From Lysobacteraceae bacterium (GTDB lineage: Bacteria; Pseudomonadota; Gammaproteobacteria; Nitrococcales; AK92), in assembly GCA_012523465.1 (NCBI GenBank), contig JAAYIK010000008.1, positions 1 through 64,000 of the forward strand: a stretch of 64,000 nt of DNA, written 5' to 3'. This document shows, piece after piece, positions 8,618-17,538 of this stretch; position 1 is the first letter of the stretch; the number at the start of each line of letters is the position of its first letter. The position numbers and the translations under genes were made by a program. The notes under the pieces are model-generated. The model was not told the DNA's origin. It searched no databases and was given only the letters and a program-made list of their open reading frames with translations.

Positions 8618-9357
8618 CGGACCTGCAAGCGACCGGGCCGGTGCGGGCCATTACCTTCGACCTGGATTTCACGCTCTGGGACCTGGAGGGCGTCATCCAC
8701 CGGGCTGAGATGCTGCAATACCAGTTTCTCTGCCAGCACTACCCGGAAGTGGGTCGGCGCTACAGCGCCGAGGCCTTTCAGGCGCTGCGCTTCCGGCTGC
8801 ACGAGCAGCGGCCCGACTTGCGCTACAACGTGACCCTACTGCGCCAGGAGGCCTTGCGCACCGTTGCCATCGAGTGCGGCTACGACGAGAGCCTGGTGAA
8901 GCAGGCCTTCCAGGTGTTTCTGGACGCGCGCCATGATGTCAAGCTGTACGACGATACCGTGCCGCTGCTGGAGCGGCTGCACGGTCGCTACGTGCTGGGC
9001 GTGATCACCAACGGCAATGCCGACGTGAGGCGGCTGGGGCTTGGTGGTTATTTCGATTTCACCCTCTCGCCCATGGAGGTCGGCGCCGCCAAGCCGGACC
9101 GCTTGATCTTCGAGGCAGCCTGCAACCGGGCCGGCTTCGAGCCGGGCGAAATCGTGCATATCGGCGACGACCCTGAAGCCGATGTCATTGGCGCCGCCGG
9201 CTACGGTATGGTGGCGGTGTGGCTCAACCGCCACCGCCTGCAGTGGCCGGCGGAGCTGCCTCGACCCGACTGCATCGAGCTGCCCACGCTGGCGGCCTTG
9301 GAGCGCGTGCTGCAGCCCCCGCTGGCCGTGCCCTGCGCCGATGATGCAAGCTCCTGA
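8614..9357 (+). CDS. HAD-superfamily hydrolase (phosphatase)
   Basis: This 247-aa protein has the haloacid dehalogenase motifs: motif I FDLDFTLWD (Asp16, Asp18), motif II in VLGVITNGN, the motif III Lys in GAAKPDRLIF, and motif IV in HIGDDPEADVIGA. An alpha-helical cap lies between motifs I and II (subclass C1). Family relatives include pyrimidine nucleotidases such as YjjG, but the substrate cannot be assigned. I chose the ATG overlapping the dnaQ stop because upstream in-frame sequence lies wholly within dnaQ. Confidence 0.85.
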   Translation: MTDLQATGPVRAITFDLDFTLWDLEGVIHRAEMLQYQFLCQHYPEVGRRYSAEAFQALRFRLHEQRPDLRYNVTLLRQEALRTVAIECGYDESLVKQAFQVFLDARHDVKLYDDTVPLLERLHGRYVLGVITNGNADVRRLGLGGYFDFTLSPMEVGAAKPDRLIFEAACNRAGFEPGEIVHIGDDPEADVIGAAGYGMVAVWLNRHRLQWPAELPRPDCIELPTLAALERVLQPPLAVPCADDASS

Positions 9358-10294
9358 TCCCGATCCCAGGCGAGCCGACGCGCCCCTGGTAGGGGTCAGC
9401 TCCTGCCTGTGCGGCGAGGCCGTGCGCTACGATGGCCGGGACAAGCGCGATGACGTCGTTGCCGACGTGCTGCCCCGCTTTGTTCGCCTGCTGCCGCTCT
9501 GTCCGGAGGTAGCCATCGGTCTGGGCGTGCCGCGCCCGCCGATACGGCTCGAAGGCGAGCCGGGCGCCGTGCGGGTGGTCGGCGTGGTCGAGCGCAGCCT
9601 GGACGTGACCGAGCGGCTTGAGGCGTTCGGACGGGAGACGGCGGCGCGGCATCCGAATCTGTGCGGCTATGTCTTCAAGAGCAAATCGCCGAGCTGCGGT
9701 CTGCGCAACGTCAAACGCTATGCCAAGGGGCAGGAGTACCAGGACGGCAGCGGCCTGTATGCCGCCGCGATCCGCCGCGCCTTTCCGCTGTTGCCGGTGG
9801 CGGAAGAGGGGGATTTGGCGACCGAGTCCAGCCGGGAGGATTTCCTGACTGCGGTGTTCGCCTACCATCGCTGGCAGGCGTTGCTAAGCTTGGGACCGAC
9901 GCCGCGTCTGTTGCAGGATTTCCATGCCGCGCACAAGCTCGTGCTGCTTGCCCGCAGCCGCGTGCACTTGGACCGGCTGGGGCAGCTGGCGGCCGCGGCC
10001 GCTGTGCCAACCCTGGCTGAGACCGTGCGGCAGTATGGTGAGCTGCTGATGCAGGCGCTGGCGCTGCCGAGCACGCGCGAGCGCCACGCCGATGCGCTGC
10101 AGCACCTGCAAGGCTTTCTCAAGCAGCGGCTGGATGGGCGCAGCAGGGCCGAGCTGGCGGCGGCCATCGATGACTATCGTCGTGGTCTGGTGCCGCGCAC
10201 CGTCCCGCTGACCCTGCTGCGACAGCATTGCGAGCGGCATCCCCATGCTTACGTGCAGCGGCAGGTGTACTTGCATCAGCCCTTCGAGTATTGA
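9341..10294 (+). CDS. TudS/DUF523-DUF1722 two-domain protein
   Basis: The 317-residue product starts at overlapping ATGs (9341 or 9344), inside the 3' end of the HAD gene. The N-terminal ~155 residues are a DUF523 domain with conserved cysteines in VSSCLCGE, LLPLCPEV and SPSCGL. DUF523 includes TudS, a desulfurase that removes sulfur from thiouracil using a [4Fe-4S] cluster. The C-terminal half is a DUF1722 (YbgA-like) helical domain with the FLTAVFAYHRWQ and LLQDFHAAHKLVLLARS signatures. The function of the fusion is not known to me; a role in thiolated-nucleoside salvage or repair is inference. Confidence 0.8.
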   Translation: MMQAPDPDPRRADAPLVGVSSCLCGEAVRYDGRDKRDDVVADVLPRFVRLLPLCPEVAIGLGVPRPPIRLEGEPGAVRVVGVVERSLDVTERLEAFGRETAARHPNLCGYVFKSKSPSCGLRNVKRYAKGQEYQDGSGLYAAAIRRAFPLLPVAEEGDLATESSREDFLTAVFAYHRWQALLSLGPTPRLLQDFHAAHKLVLLARSRVHLDRLGQLAAAAAVPTLAETVRQYGELLMQALALPSTRERHADALQHLQGFLKQRLDGRSRAELAAAIDDYRRGLVPRTVPLTLLRQHCERHPHAYVQRQVYLHQPFEY

Positions 10295-10326
10295 TGTTGG
10301 CGCAAGCCAACCGCTCTGGAGTCGTC

Positions 10327-11109
10327 ATGACAGAGAAGACACGCTTCGGCATCGTCGTCGTCGGCGATGAAATCCTCACCGGCAAACGGCTGGACAAGCA
10401 TTTCCATCGGGCCATCAACCTGCTGGCCGCACGCGGCCTCGAGCTGTCCTGGGCGCGCTACGTGGGCGACGAGGACGAGGTCTTGGTCGAGACCTATCGT
10501 CAGACCTTCGCCAGCGGTGACATCGTCTTCAGCTTCGGCGGCATCGGCGGGACGCCCGACGACCGCACCCGTCAAGCCGCCGCCGCGGCCACCGGTCGCA
10601 GGCTGGTGGTGCATCCGCAGGGGCTGGAAGAGCTGCGCAAGCGCTTCTCGGACGCGGAGCTGACGCCAATGCGGCTGCGGATGATCGAGTTCCCGGAAGG
10701 GGCGGAGCTCATTCCCAACCCGGTCAACAGAGTGCCGGGCTTCAGCATTGGTGACCACCATTTCGTGCCCGGTTTTCCCAGCATGGCCTGGCCCATGGTC
10801 GAGTGGGTGCTGGACAGCCGTTACGCCCACTTGCATGCGCCAGGCACCATCACCGAGCGAGTGATCCTGGTGGAGGACTGTCGGGAGAGCCAAATCGTCG
10901 ACCTGATGGAAGAGTTCGTGGCCCGCTATCCGCAGCTACGCATGTCTTGCCTGCCGCACCAGGAAGTGGACCGCTTTGAGCTGGAGCTGGGCTTCCGCGG
11001 TGCGCCGGCGCTGGTCGCCAAGGCCATGCAGGAGCTGCAGGCGCAGGTGAGCGGCCGCGGCTTTCGCTGGTATCCGGTGATGCTGCGCCAGGGTGCGCCC
11101 GGCCGTTGA
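10327..11109 (+). CDS. CinA N-terminal/MoaB-like domain protein
   Basis: The 260-residue product contains the MoaB/Mog-type molybdopterin-binding fold found at the N-terminus of CinA, including VVGDEILTGKRLDKH, the GD-VF-SFGGIGGTPDD loop and the VPGFSIGDHHFVPGFPSMAWPM segment. The C-terminal nicotinamide-mononucleotide deamidase domain of full CinA is absent. I prefer the ATG at 10327 (GGAG 6 nt upstream) over the ATG at 10294 that overlaps the previous stop. It is the last gene of the plus-strand run that begins at 6688. Confidence 0.82.
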   Translation: MTEKTRFGIVVVGDEILTGKRLDKHFHRAINLLAARGLELSWARYVGDEDEVLVETYRQTFASGDIVFSFGGIGGTPDDRTRQAAAAATGRRLVVHPQGLEELRKRFSDAELTPMRLRMIEFPEGAELIPNPVNRVPGFSIGDHHFVPGFPSMAWPMVEWVLDSRYAHLHAPGTITERVILVEDCRESQIVDLMEEFVARYPQLRMSCLPHQEVDRFELELGFRGAPALVAKAMQELQAQVSGRGFRWYPVMLRQGAPGR

Positions 11110-11115
11110 GACGGG

Positions 11116-11145
11116 CTGCCGTCCGCAGCGGGCTGCGGACGGCAG
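11116..11145. terminator. Bidirectional terminator-like hairpin
   Basis: A perfect 13-bp stem CTGCCGTCCGCAG / CTGCGGACGGCAG with a CGGG loop fills the gap between two convergent genes. U-tracts are poor on both sides, so the structure is clear but intrinsic termination is inferred from position. Confidence 0.6.
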
Positions 11146-11147
11146 GC

Positions 11148-13298
11148 TCAGGCGTCCAGCTTGGCGGGCCATACCATCTGCGGGCCGTAGCGGGCGGTCA
11201 GTTCCGCCAGCGGCCGCGGCGGCGCGAACAGGAATCCCTGCACCACGGGGCAGCGCACGGCACGCAGGTAGTCCAGCTGGGCCGCGCGCTCCACGCCCTC
11301 CGCCACCACCCGCAGCTTCAGTCCATGGGCCATGGCGACGATGGCGTTGACGATGCAGGCCTCGTTGCTGTTGGCGATGCTGTGAATGAAACTGCGGTCG
11401 ATCTTCAGGGTTGAGATCGGGAATTTCTGCAGATAGCTCAGCGAAGAATAGCCGGTGCCGAAGTCGTCGATAGCGAGGCGGACCCCGGCGTCGTTCAGCC
11501 GCTGCAGCTTCTTGACCACGTCGGGGTGGTCGCTGAGGAGCAGGTTCTCGGTGATCTCCAGCTCCAGGCAGTCGGGCGGGAAGCCTTCCTCTTGCAGCGT
11601 GTTCAGCACGTCTTCGACGAAGTTCTCGCTGCGGACTAGGAGCGGCGACAGATTGACCGACAGCAGCAACCGTTGCCAGCCTTGACGGTGCAGGGCCGCG
11701 ATCTCGCGGCAGGCGCGGCGCAGGGTGCGGCGGTCCAGCTCCAGGATCAGGCGGCTGTGCTCCGCTACCGGGATGAAGACGGCCGGGGAGACTTGCCCCA
11801 GGGTCGGGTGCTTCCAGCGGATCAGCGCTTCCAGTCCGACCAGCTGCTCGGTCATGCTGTCCAGTTGCGGCTGGTAATAGATTTCGAACTGATCTTGCTC
11901 CAGACCCCGCCGCAGTTCCTGTTCCAGCAGCAGCCGCTGGTTGGTGGTCTGATTCATCTCCGGCTCGAAGATCTGAAGCCCGGAGCGGCCCGAGGTCTTG
12001 GCGTGGTACATGGCGATGCCGGCGTTCTTGATCAGGGCTTCGCTGGTTTCACCGCCCTCGGGGTAGATCGCCACGCCGATGGAGGCATCCACGTGCAGCT
12101 CGTGGCCGTCGATGTAGAAGGGGCGGCGCAGGTTGGCCAGGATGTTGTCGGCGACCCGCTGCACGTGGTGCAGCCCGCGGGAGTCCGCCAGCAGGACGTT
12201 GAACTCGTCGCCGCCGAATCGGGACAGGGTATCGCCGCTGCCTATGCAGCCGGCCAGCCGCTCACTGACCGCTTGCAGCAGGCGATCGCCGACGCTGTGG
12301 CCCAGGGAATCGTTGACCACCTTGAAGCGTGCCAGGTCGATGAACATCACCGCCGGCCGCTGGCCGCCGTTGGCCGCCTGGTTGATCGCCATGGTGAGGC
12401 GGTCCTGGAACAGCGCCCGGTTGGGCAGCTGGGTGAGCAGGTCGTGGTAGGTCTGGAAGCTGATCATCGCCTCGGCCTGCACCCGCTCGGTGATGTCCCG
12501 GGCCATGCCGTAGGTGCGGTAGCGCTTGCCGACCGTATACAGCTCCTCGGTGTCCGCGATCGGCCACATCGAGACTTCGAAATGGCGCCGCTCCTGATTG
12601 GGGTGGCGGCTGTTGAAGGCGATGTTGACCGCGCGCCGACGGCCCTCAAGCGGCGCCGGCAGCGAGAGGATGCGGCGGATGCGTTCCCGGTCCTCCGGCG
12701 CGATGATGGTGCTGATGTGGCGGCCCAACAGCTCCTCGGGCTCGTAGCCGAGCAGGGTTTGCACCTGCCGGTTGACGAAACTGAAGTTGCCCTCTTCGTC
12801 GAGGATATAAATCAGGTCCGGGGAGTTGTTGACGATGAAGCGGTGCAGGTTTTCGGAGCGATCCAGCCTGCTCTGCATCAGTCGGCTGTAGTTTTCCAGC
12901 CGCCGCTTGCGAACCGCGTTGTTGATGGTGGCGATCAGCTCCTCCGGCACGTAGGGCTTCTTGATGTAGTCGTAGGCGCCGTTGCGCAGCGCATAGGAGA
13001 TGTCGGCCAGAGAGGACTCGCCGCTGACGACGACGATGGTAATGTCGATGCGGCGCTGGATGACCTGGCGCATCACCTCGTGACCCGACATGCCGGGCAT
13101 GTGCAGGTCGAGCAGCATGACGTCGTAGCGCTCGCGCTGGAGCCGGTCGAGGGCTGCCGCGCCGGTGTCGGCGGTGTCGATTTGATAGCCGTAGGCCGTG
13201 AGCAGGGCATTCAGGCTGTCAAGAAGGCGCTTGTCGTCATCGACCAGGAGAATGCGTGCCGGCTGCGCGTCTTCGTTGTCGAGGACATCTAGAGGCAT
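11148..13298 (-). CDS. Response regulator: REC-PAS-GGDEF-EAL (c-di-GMP turnover)
   Basis: This 716-residue protein has four modules. A receiver domain (residues ~14-130) has the acidic pair in LLVDDDK and phospho-acceptor Asp64 in MLLDLHMPGM. A PAS sensor covers ~150-275. The GGDEF domain (~290-445) has an intact RFGGDEF, but the RxxD inhibitory site is replaced (SGSGD). The EAL domain (~460-700) has EALIRW and DDFGTGYSS intact. Both diguanylate cyclase and phosphodiesterase activities are possible. It is downstream of and co-directional with an HDOD-histidine kinase gene, 81 nt away, which is the likely phosphate donor. Confidence 0.92.
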   Translation of the reverse strand: MPLDVLDNEDAQPARILLVDDDKRLLDSLNALLTAYGYQIDTADTGAAALDRLQRERYDVMLLDLHMPGMSGHEVMRQVIQRRIDITIVVVSGESSLADISYALRNGAYDYIKKPYVPEELIATINNAVRKRRLENYSRLMQSRLDRSENLHRFIVNNSPDLIYILDEEGNFSFVNRQVQTLLGYEPEELLGRHISTIIAPEDRERIRRILSLPAPLEGRRRAVNIAFNSRHPNQERRHFEVSMWPIADTEELYTVGKRYRTYGMARDITERVQAEAMISFQTYHDLLTQLPNRALFQDRLTMAINQAANGGQRPAVMFIDLARFKVVNDSLGHSVGDRLLQAVSERLAGCIGSGDTLSRFGGDEFNVLLADSRGLHHVQRVADNILANLRRPFYIDGHELHVDASIGVAIYPEGGETSEALIKNAGIAMYHAKTSGRSGLQIFEPEMNQTTNQRLLLEQELRRGLEQDQFEIYYQPQLDSMTEQLVGLEALIRWKHPTLGQVSPAVFIPVAEHSRLILELDRRTLRRACREIAALHRQGWQRLLLSVNLSPLLVRSENFVEDVLNTLQEEGFPPDCLELEITENLLLSDHPDVVKKLQRLNDAGVRLAIDDFGTGYSSLSYLQKFPISTLKIDRSFIHSIANSNEACIVNAIVAMAHGLKLRVVAEGVERAAQLDYLRAVRCPVVQGFLFAPPRPLAELTARYGPQMVWPAKLDA

Positions 13299-13379
13299 AA
13301 AAGTCGTGTCAGGTCGTCTGCCAGTTAGGCGTTGCTAAAGGTAGCTCGTTGTCGCCGGCCTCCCAGCCTGACGGCAGTT

Positions 13380-15386
13380 TTACTGCGGAATTAGGACTTG
13401 GAACCGCGTCCCCCACGAACCGCTCTCGCAAACGATTTTCCCAGAGAGGGCGTCGACCAACCGTTTGCAAATGCTTAGCCCAAGTCCGGCGTGTCCTTCG
13501 CCTTTTGTAGTTATCGGTGATGAAAATAACTGATTCATCACCTCCAAGGGAATACCCGTACCATTGTCCTCGACGGTTATGACAGCAAAGCGTAGTCCGT
13601 CGACGAGGACGTTGGCGCTGGTCGCGACCTTGACAACGCCGCCTTCCGACAGGGCCTCGGCAGCGTTTTTCAGCAAATTGATCAGGATCTGCTTGATCGA
13701 GCCGGCCGGCGCGCGGACCACCGGCTGCCTAGGGTCCAGCTGCAGTTCCAGGCGCAGGCCGCGGACGGCGAACAGGGAGCGGTCCAGGATGCGCACCAGC
13801 TGCTCGGTGAGCGGGTTGAGCGCCACCGTCGCGGCCGGCTCGCCGCCGTCCTGTTGGGGCGTCTTGAGGCGCAGCAGAATGTCGCCGACGCGCTTGATCT
13901 CTTCCTGGAGCAGGCTGATCTCGTCGCTCAGCTGATCGCTCGCGCGCAATTTGAGGCGCAGCACCTCCAGGTAGTTATTGATGATGGTCAGCGGGTTGCT
14001 GGCCTCGTGCACCGCTTCGGCGATGCGCTGCTGGTCCTGCTCCGGTTCGTCGGCAGGGGGAGCCTCGGCCAGGGCGCGGGCGATTTCCTGCGCCAGCGCC
14101 TGCAGCAGGGAGTCCGACATCGGCAGCGGGTCGTCGAGGGCGAACGCCAGGACGCCCAGGCTTTGCCCGTCGTGCAGCAGCGGCAGGCACAGCAGTCGCT
14201 TTTTACCCAGACTGTGCAACAGCTCCCGTTCGCTGTTGCCGAGGCCGCCGATGGCGGCGATATCGCAGTCGACGGTGCGCTGCTGCAGGAAGGCGTCGCT
14301 GCTGCAGCCGTGGTTCGGCTCGAGCGGCAGCGAGACGTCGGCCAGCGCGGACGGGAAGGTGCCGACCGGCTGCAGCGCGGCCCCATCGGCGGTGGGCAGC
14401 AGCAGGAGTGGCTGCTCGACGCCGGTCATGAGGCTGGCCACGCGCTGCACCGCCTCGTGCAGCTGCTCCCGGTTTTGTGGCTGGCTCAGCGTGCTGCGCG
14501 TCTGCTGCAGCTGCCAAATTTCGCTCAGGCGCTGCCCCAGGCGCTCGTAGCCGTCCTGGTCGGAAGGCGAGAGGGCGTTGTCGGTGTCGATGTCGAGCAC
14601 CTGCGCCAGCTGTCGCACCTGCTGCCAGGCTTCGGTCCGGATGTTTTCCACCAGCTCTTCGTTGAGTCCGAGCAGCTGGCCGGCATGTTGCACGCCCTGC
14701 TGCGGCAGACTGAGCCGGCTGGCCAGATTGACCAGCTTGACCAGCACGGGCGCGGCCGTGATCCGCCGGACGTCGTCGTGGTGCTGGGCGAGGGCGTCGG
14801 CCAAGATGGGGTCGATTTGCCAGCGGTTGACGAGGGCGGCGCCGACCGCGCTGTGCGTGGTACTGAACGCCGCCTGCTCGGCGGCCAGCAACTGGTCGTC
14901 GCCGCGGGCGCCGAAATAGCAATCCAGATAGGCCTGGCCGTAGTGCTGCAACAGGATCAGCTGGCCCAGGTCGGCCAGCAGACCGCCGAGATAGGCCTGA
15001 TCGGGGTTGCGATAGCCGATCAGCCGCGCCAGCCGTTGCGCCAGGCTGGCCATGGTCAGCGAGCGCTGCCAGAAGGCTTTTAGAAAGCCCTGATGGTGAC
15101 GGCCGAAGCTGTTGAAGAACTGGCGCGTGGCCGCCGTGATGACGATGGTCTTGACCATGTCGAGGCCCAGCACCAGCAGCGCGCGCTCCACCGTATGGCA
15201 GCGGTGCGTCGGGGCGTGGGTGGTGGAGTTGGCGATGGTCAGCACGCGGGCAGTGATGGCGGGATCCTGGTGCAGGATCTCGGCCAGCTGCTGAAAATCC
15301 ATTTCTTCGTTGAAAACGGCGTCAAGGATATGGGCCAGGACCTGCGGCAGGCTGGGCAGGTGGCTTGGCGGCTGCTGCGGAATCAT
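13380..15386 (-). CDS. HDOD-GAF sensor histidine kinase
   Basis: The 668-residue product begins with an HDOD domain (~10-215), recognisable from LPSLPQVLAHILDAV and QDPAITARVLTIANS. The middle region (~310-440) looks like a GAF domain. The kinase core follows: an H-box with HEASNPLTIINNYLE, then an HATPase domain with KQILINLLKNAAEAL (N box), VEDNGTGIP (G1) and GHAGLGLSICKRLV (G2). No transmembrane segment is evident, so it is cytosolic. HDOD domains usually act in signalling and gene regulation. The downstream REC-PAS-GGDEF-EAL gene is the probable partner. Confidence 0.88.
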   Translation of the reverse strand: MIPQQPPSHLPSLPQVLAHILDAVFNEEMDFQQLAEILHQDPAITARVLTIANSTTHAPTHRCHTVERALLVLGLDMVKTIVITAATRQFFNSFGRHHQGFLKAFWQRSLTMASLAQRLARLIGYRNPDQAYLGGLLADLGQLILLQHYGQAYLDCYFGARGDDQLLAAEQAAFSTTHSAVGAALVNRWQIDPILADALAQHHDDVRRITAAPVLVKLVNLASRLSLPQQGVQHAGQLLGLNEELVENIRTEAWQQVRQLAQVLDIDTDNALSPSDQDGYERLGQRLSEIWQLQQTRSTLSQPQNREQLHEAVQRVASLMTGVEQPLLLLPTADGAALQPVGTFPSALADVSLPLEPNHGCSSDAFLQQRTVDCDIAAIGGLGNSERELLHSLGKKRLLCLPLLHDGQSLGVLAFALDDPLPMSDSLLQALAQEIARALAEAPPADEPEQDQQRIAEAVHEASNPLTIINNYLEVLRLKLRASDQLSDEISLLQEEIKRVGDILLRLKTPQQDGGEPAATVALNPLTEQLVRILDRSLFAVRGLRLELQLDPRQPVVRAPAGSIKQILINLLKNAAEALSEGGVVKVATSANVLVDGLRFAVITVEDNGTGIPLEVMNQLFSSPITTKGEGHAGLGLSICKRLVDALSGKIVCESGSWGTRFQVLIPQ

Positions 15387-15509
15387 TGCATCCCTCTTTC
15401 CACGATGCGGCTGGCTTCCATGGGGCTACCCCTGGCGCTCGTCGCCGCCTGGTTGGGCGGCCAGCGGTCGCCGCAGTATAGCGTCAACTTGGAATGTGCT
15501 GAAAAACAT

Positions 15510-15538
15510 TTGACATAGTGTTGATTGAACACTAAGGT
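15510..15538 (+). promoter_or_regulatory. nrtR-nadA promoter with palindromic NrtR-type operator
   Basis: TTGACA (15510-15515) and TAAGGT (15533-15538) are separated by exactly 17 bp. The spacer and the first two bases of the -10 are filled by a perfect inverted repeat, TAGTGTT-gattg-AACACTA (15516-15534). A repressor there would block RNA polymerase. The next gene encodes an NrtR-family repressor, so autoregulation with nadA is the natural reading. Confidence 0.7.
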
Positions 15539-15565
15539 TCAAATTCCGCAAGCAGGAGGCGCGTG

Positions 15566-16234
15566 GTGATACAGCAACGGGAGGAACGACACGTTCTGAC
15601 GGAAATCAGCACCGATGTGGTGTTTTTCACGGTCCGGAACGAGCGTTTGTGCGTGCTGCTGATCCAGCGTGACAAGGAGCCCTTCGCCAACTACTGGAGC
15701 CTGCCGGGCGGCAGGATAGGGCGAGAGGAGACTTTGGATGCCGCCGCCAGGCGCATGCTGGCCGCCAAGACAGGCATCACTGGCGTGTACCTGGAGCAAC
15801 TGTATACATTTGGCGGCATCGAGCGCGACCCGCGGGGACGGGTGATCTCGGTCGCCTACTATGCGCTGGTGGCCGCAGATCGGGCGCCGCTGATACCCGA
15901 GCGGCCCGACATCCGCTGGCACGAGGTCGAGGCGCTGCCCGAGCTGGCGTTCGATCACGCCGAGATCGTCGCCATGGCGCGGCGGCGGCTGGCGTCGAAG
16001 CTGGAGTACTCGACCATTGCGTTGCAGCTGATGCCGGAAAAGTTCACGCTCAGCGAACTGCAAGCGGTGTACGAGCAGATCCTCGGCGAGGAGCTGGACA
16101 AGCGCAATTTCCGCCGGCGTCTGCAAGGGCTTGGCTGTCTGGAGCCCACGGACGAGCTCCACCGGGCAGGTAAGCACAGGCCGGCCAGGCTGTACCGCAT
16201 CAAGCGGCCGGGCCGGGTGGAGATCTTCAAGTGA
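15566..16234 (+). CDS. nrtR: NrtR-family Nudix-related regulator of NAD biosynthesis
   Basis: The 222-aa product has an N-terminal Nudix-like domain (~10-145) with LPGGRIGREETLDAAARRML in place of a canonical Nudix box. The catalytic REXXEE core is degenerate, as expected for a sensor that binds ADP-ribose or related nucleotides. A C-terminal winged-helix domain (~150-222) contains FTLSELQAVYEQILGEELDKRNFRRRL. NrtR proteins are known repressors of NAD cofactor genes, and nadA follows 34 nt downstream. GTGs at 15563 and 15566 are both possible; AGGAGG at 15554-15559 is better spaced for 15566. Confidence 0.9.
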   Translation: MIQQREERHVLTEISTDVVFFTVRNERLCVLLIQRDKEPFANYWSLPGGRIGREETLDAAARRMLAAKTGITGVYLEQLYTFGGIERDPRGRVISVAYYALVAADRAPLIPERPDIRWHEVEALPELAFDHAEIVAMARRRLASKLEYSTIALQLMPEKFTLSELQAVYEQILGEELDKRNFRRRLQGLGCLEPTDELHRAGKHRPARLYRIKRPGRVEIFK

Positions 16235-16268
16235 ACGTTAGAGAGGGCCGCAGGCCACAGAGGTAGCC

Positions 16269-17348
16269 ATGAGCAAGCCGCAGCGAATCGACGGGCCGGC
16301 CCAGCCGGTGTTCTTCCGTGAAGAGGCTTACAGTGCAGCCGAGGAGCTGGCGCCAGGCGAGCGCGAAGCGTTGATGGAGCGCGCCAGAGAACTGCTGAGA
16401 TCGACCGACACGGTCCTGGTGGCCCATTACTACACCGCGGCCGATTTGCAGCAGCTGGCGGACGAGACCGGCGGGTATGTGTCCGATTCCTTGGACATGG
16501 CACGCTTCGGCAAGGAGCATCCGGCCAAGACGCTGGTCGTTGCCGGCGTCCGCTTTATGGGCGAGACGGCCAAGATCCTGTCGCCGGAAAAGCGGGTGCT
16601 GATGCCCGATCTGGAAGCCACCTGCTCGCTGGACGTGGGGTGCCCGGCCGACGAGTTTGCCCGCTGGTGCGACCAGCACCCGGACCGCACCGTGGTGGTC
16701 TACGCCAATACCAGCGCCGCCGTGAAGGCGCGGGCAGACTGGGTGGTGACTTCCAGCATCGCAGTCGATGTGGTGCGCCATCTGGCCGAGCGCGGGGAGA
16801 AGATTCTCTGGGCACCAGACAAGCACCTGGGCGAGTACATCCAGCGCGAGACGGGCGCCGACATGGTGCTCTGGGACGGCAGCTGCATCGTCCACGAGGA
16901 GTTCAAGGCGCGCGAGCTGGCCGAGCTGCGGAAGCAGCATCCCGACGCCGTGGTGCTGGTGCATCCTGAGTCGCCGATGGGCGTGATCGAGCAGGCCGAC
17001 GTGGTCGGTTCCACTTCCAGGCTGCTGGAAGCCGTGGCCACCATGGACGCCGACAAGTTCATCGTCGCCACCGATCAGGGCATCTTTTACAAGATGCAGC
17101 AGGCCAACCCCGGCAAGCTGCTGCTGCCGGCGCCGACCGCCGGCAGGGGCGCGACCTGCAGCAGCTGCGCCCACTGCCCGTGGATGGCCTTGAACGGGCT
17201 GCGCAGCCTGGTGCACGTGCTGGAGACCGGCGCCAACGAGATCTTCGTCGATCCGCAGATCGCTGAACGGGCGCGGGTGTCGCTGGGCCGCATGCTGGAT
17301 TTCGCCGCCCAGCGCAAGCAGCAAGTGCTGGGCCTGGGTGACGCCTGA
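16269..17348 (+). CDS. nadA: Quinolinate synthase A
   Basis: NadA condenses iminoaspartate with dihydroxyacetone phosphate to quinolinate, the entry step of de novo NAD synthesis. The 359-aa protein has [16 protein letters not shown] near the N-terminus and three cluster cysteines in the expected contexts: [12 protein letters not shown], the [11 protein letters not shown] segment and [13 protein letters not shown]. These hold the oxygen-sensitive [4Fe-4S] cluster. nadB and nadC are not in the window. Co-transcription with nrtR is implied by the 34-nt gap, and a strong hairpin ends the unit. Confidence 0.96.
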   Translation: MSKPQRIDGPAQPVFFREEAYSAAEELAPGEREALMERARELLRSTDTVLVAHYYTAADLQQLADETGGYVSDSLDMARFGKEHPAKTLVVAGVRFMGETAKILSPEKRVLMPDLEATCSLDVGCPADEFARWCDQHPDRTVVVYANTSAAVKARADWVVTSSIAVDVVRHLAERGEKILWAPDKHLGEYIQRETGADMVLWDGSCIVHEEFKARELAELRKQHPDAVVLVHPESPMGVIEQADVVGSTSRLLEAVATMDADKFIVATDQGIFYKMQQANPGKLLLPAPTAGRGATCSSCAHCPWMALNGLRSLVHVLETGANEIFVDPQIAERARVSLGRMLDFAAQRKQQVLGLGDA

Positions 17349-17369
17349 GCGCGTCGTCCGCTCGTCGTT

Positions 17370-17401
17370 GCATCGGGGCGCCTCGGTCGGCGCCCCGATG
17401 C
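17370..17401 (+). terminator. Terminator hairpin after nadA
   Basis: A perfect 13-bp stem GCATCGGGGCGCC / GGCGCCCCGATGC with a 6-nt loop lies about 20 nt after the nadA stop and is followed by GTTTGG. The stem is very stable; the U-tract is short. Confidence 0.65.
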
Positions 17402-17538
17402 GTTTGGAGAGCTGGGTTTCTCCTAGCTTTATCCCGCCAAGTCCGCCTCCATTGTCCCTAGCAGACGAGATCCCGCAACGTGCTGCCGCGTCCTTGCGCC
17501 CGGCAGCCCAGCAATAACGAGAAAGGGAGGAAGCGGCA

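Noticed and set aside
11673..13292. A 539-codon plus-strand frame opposite the REC-PAS-GGDEF-EAL gene
   Set aside because: It is wholly antisense to a gene with four intact domains; the composition is typical of a mirror frame.
15563..15565. GTG at 15563 as the nrtR start
   Set aside because: AGGAGG ends only 3 nt before it; the next in-frame GTG at 15566 has better spacing.
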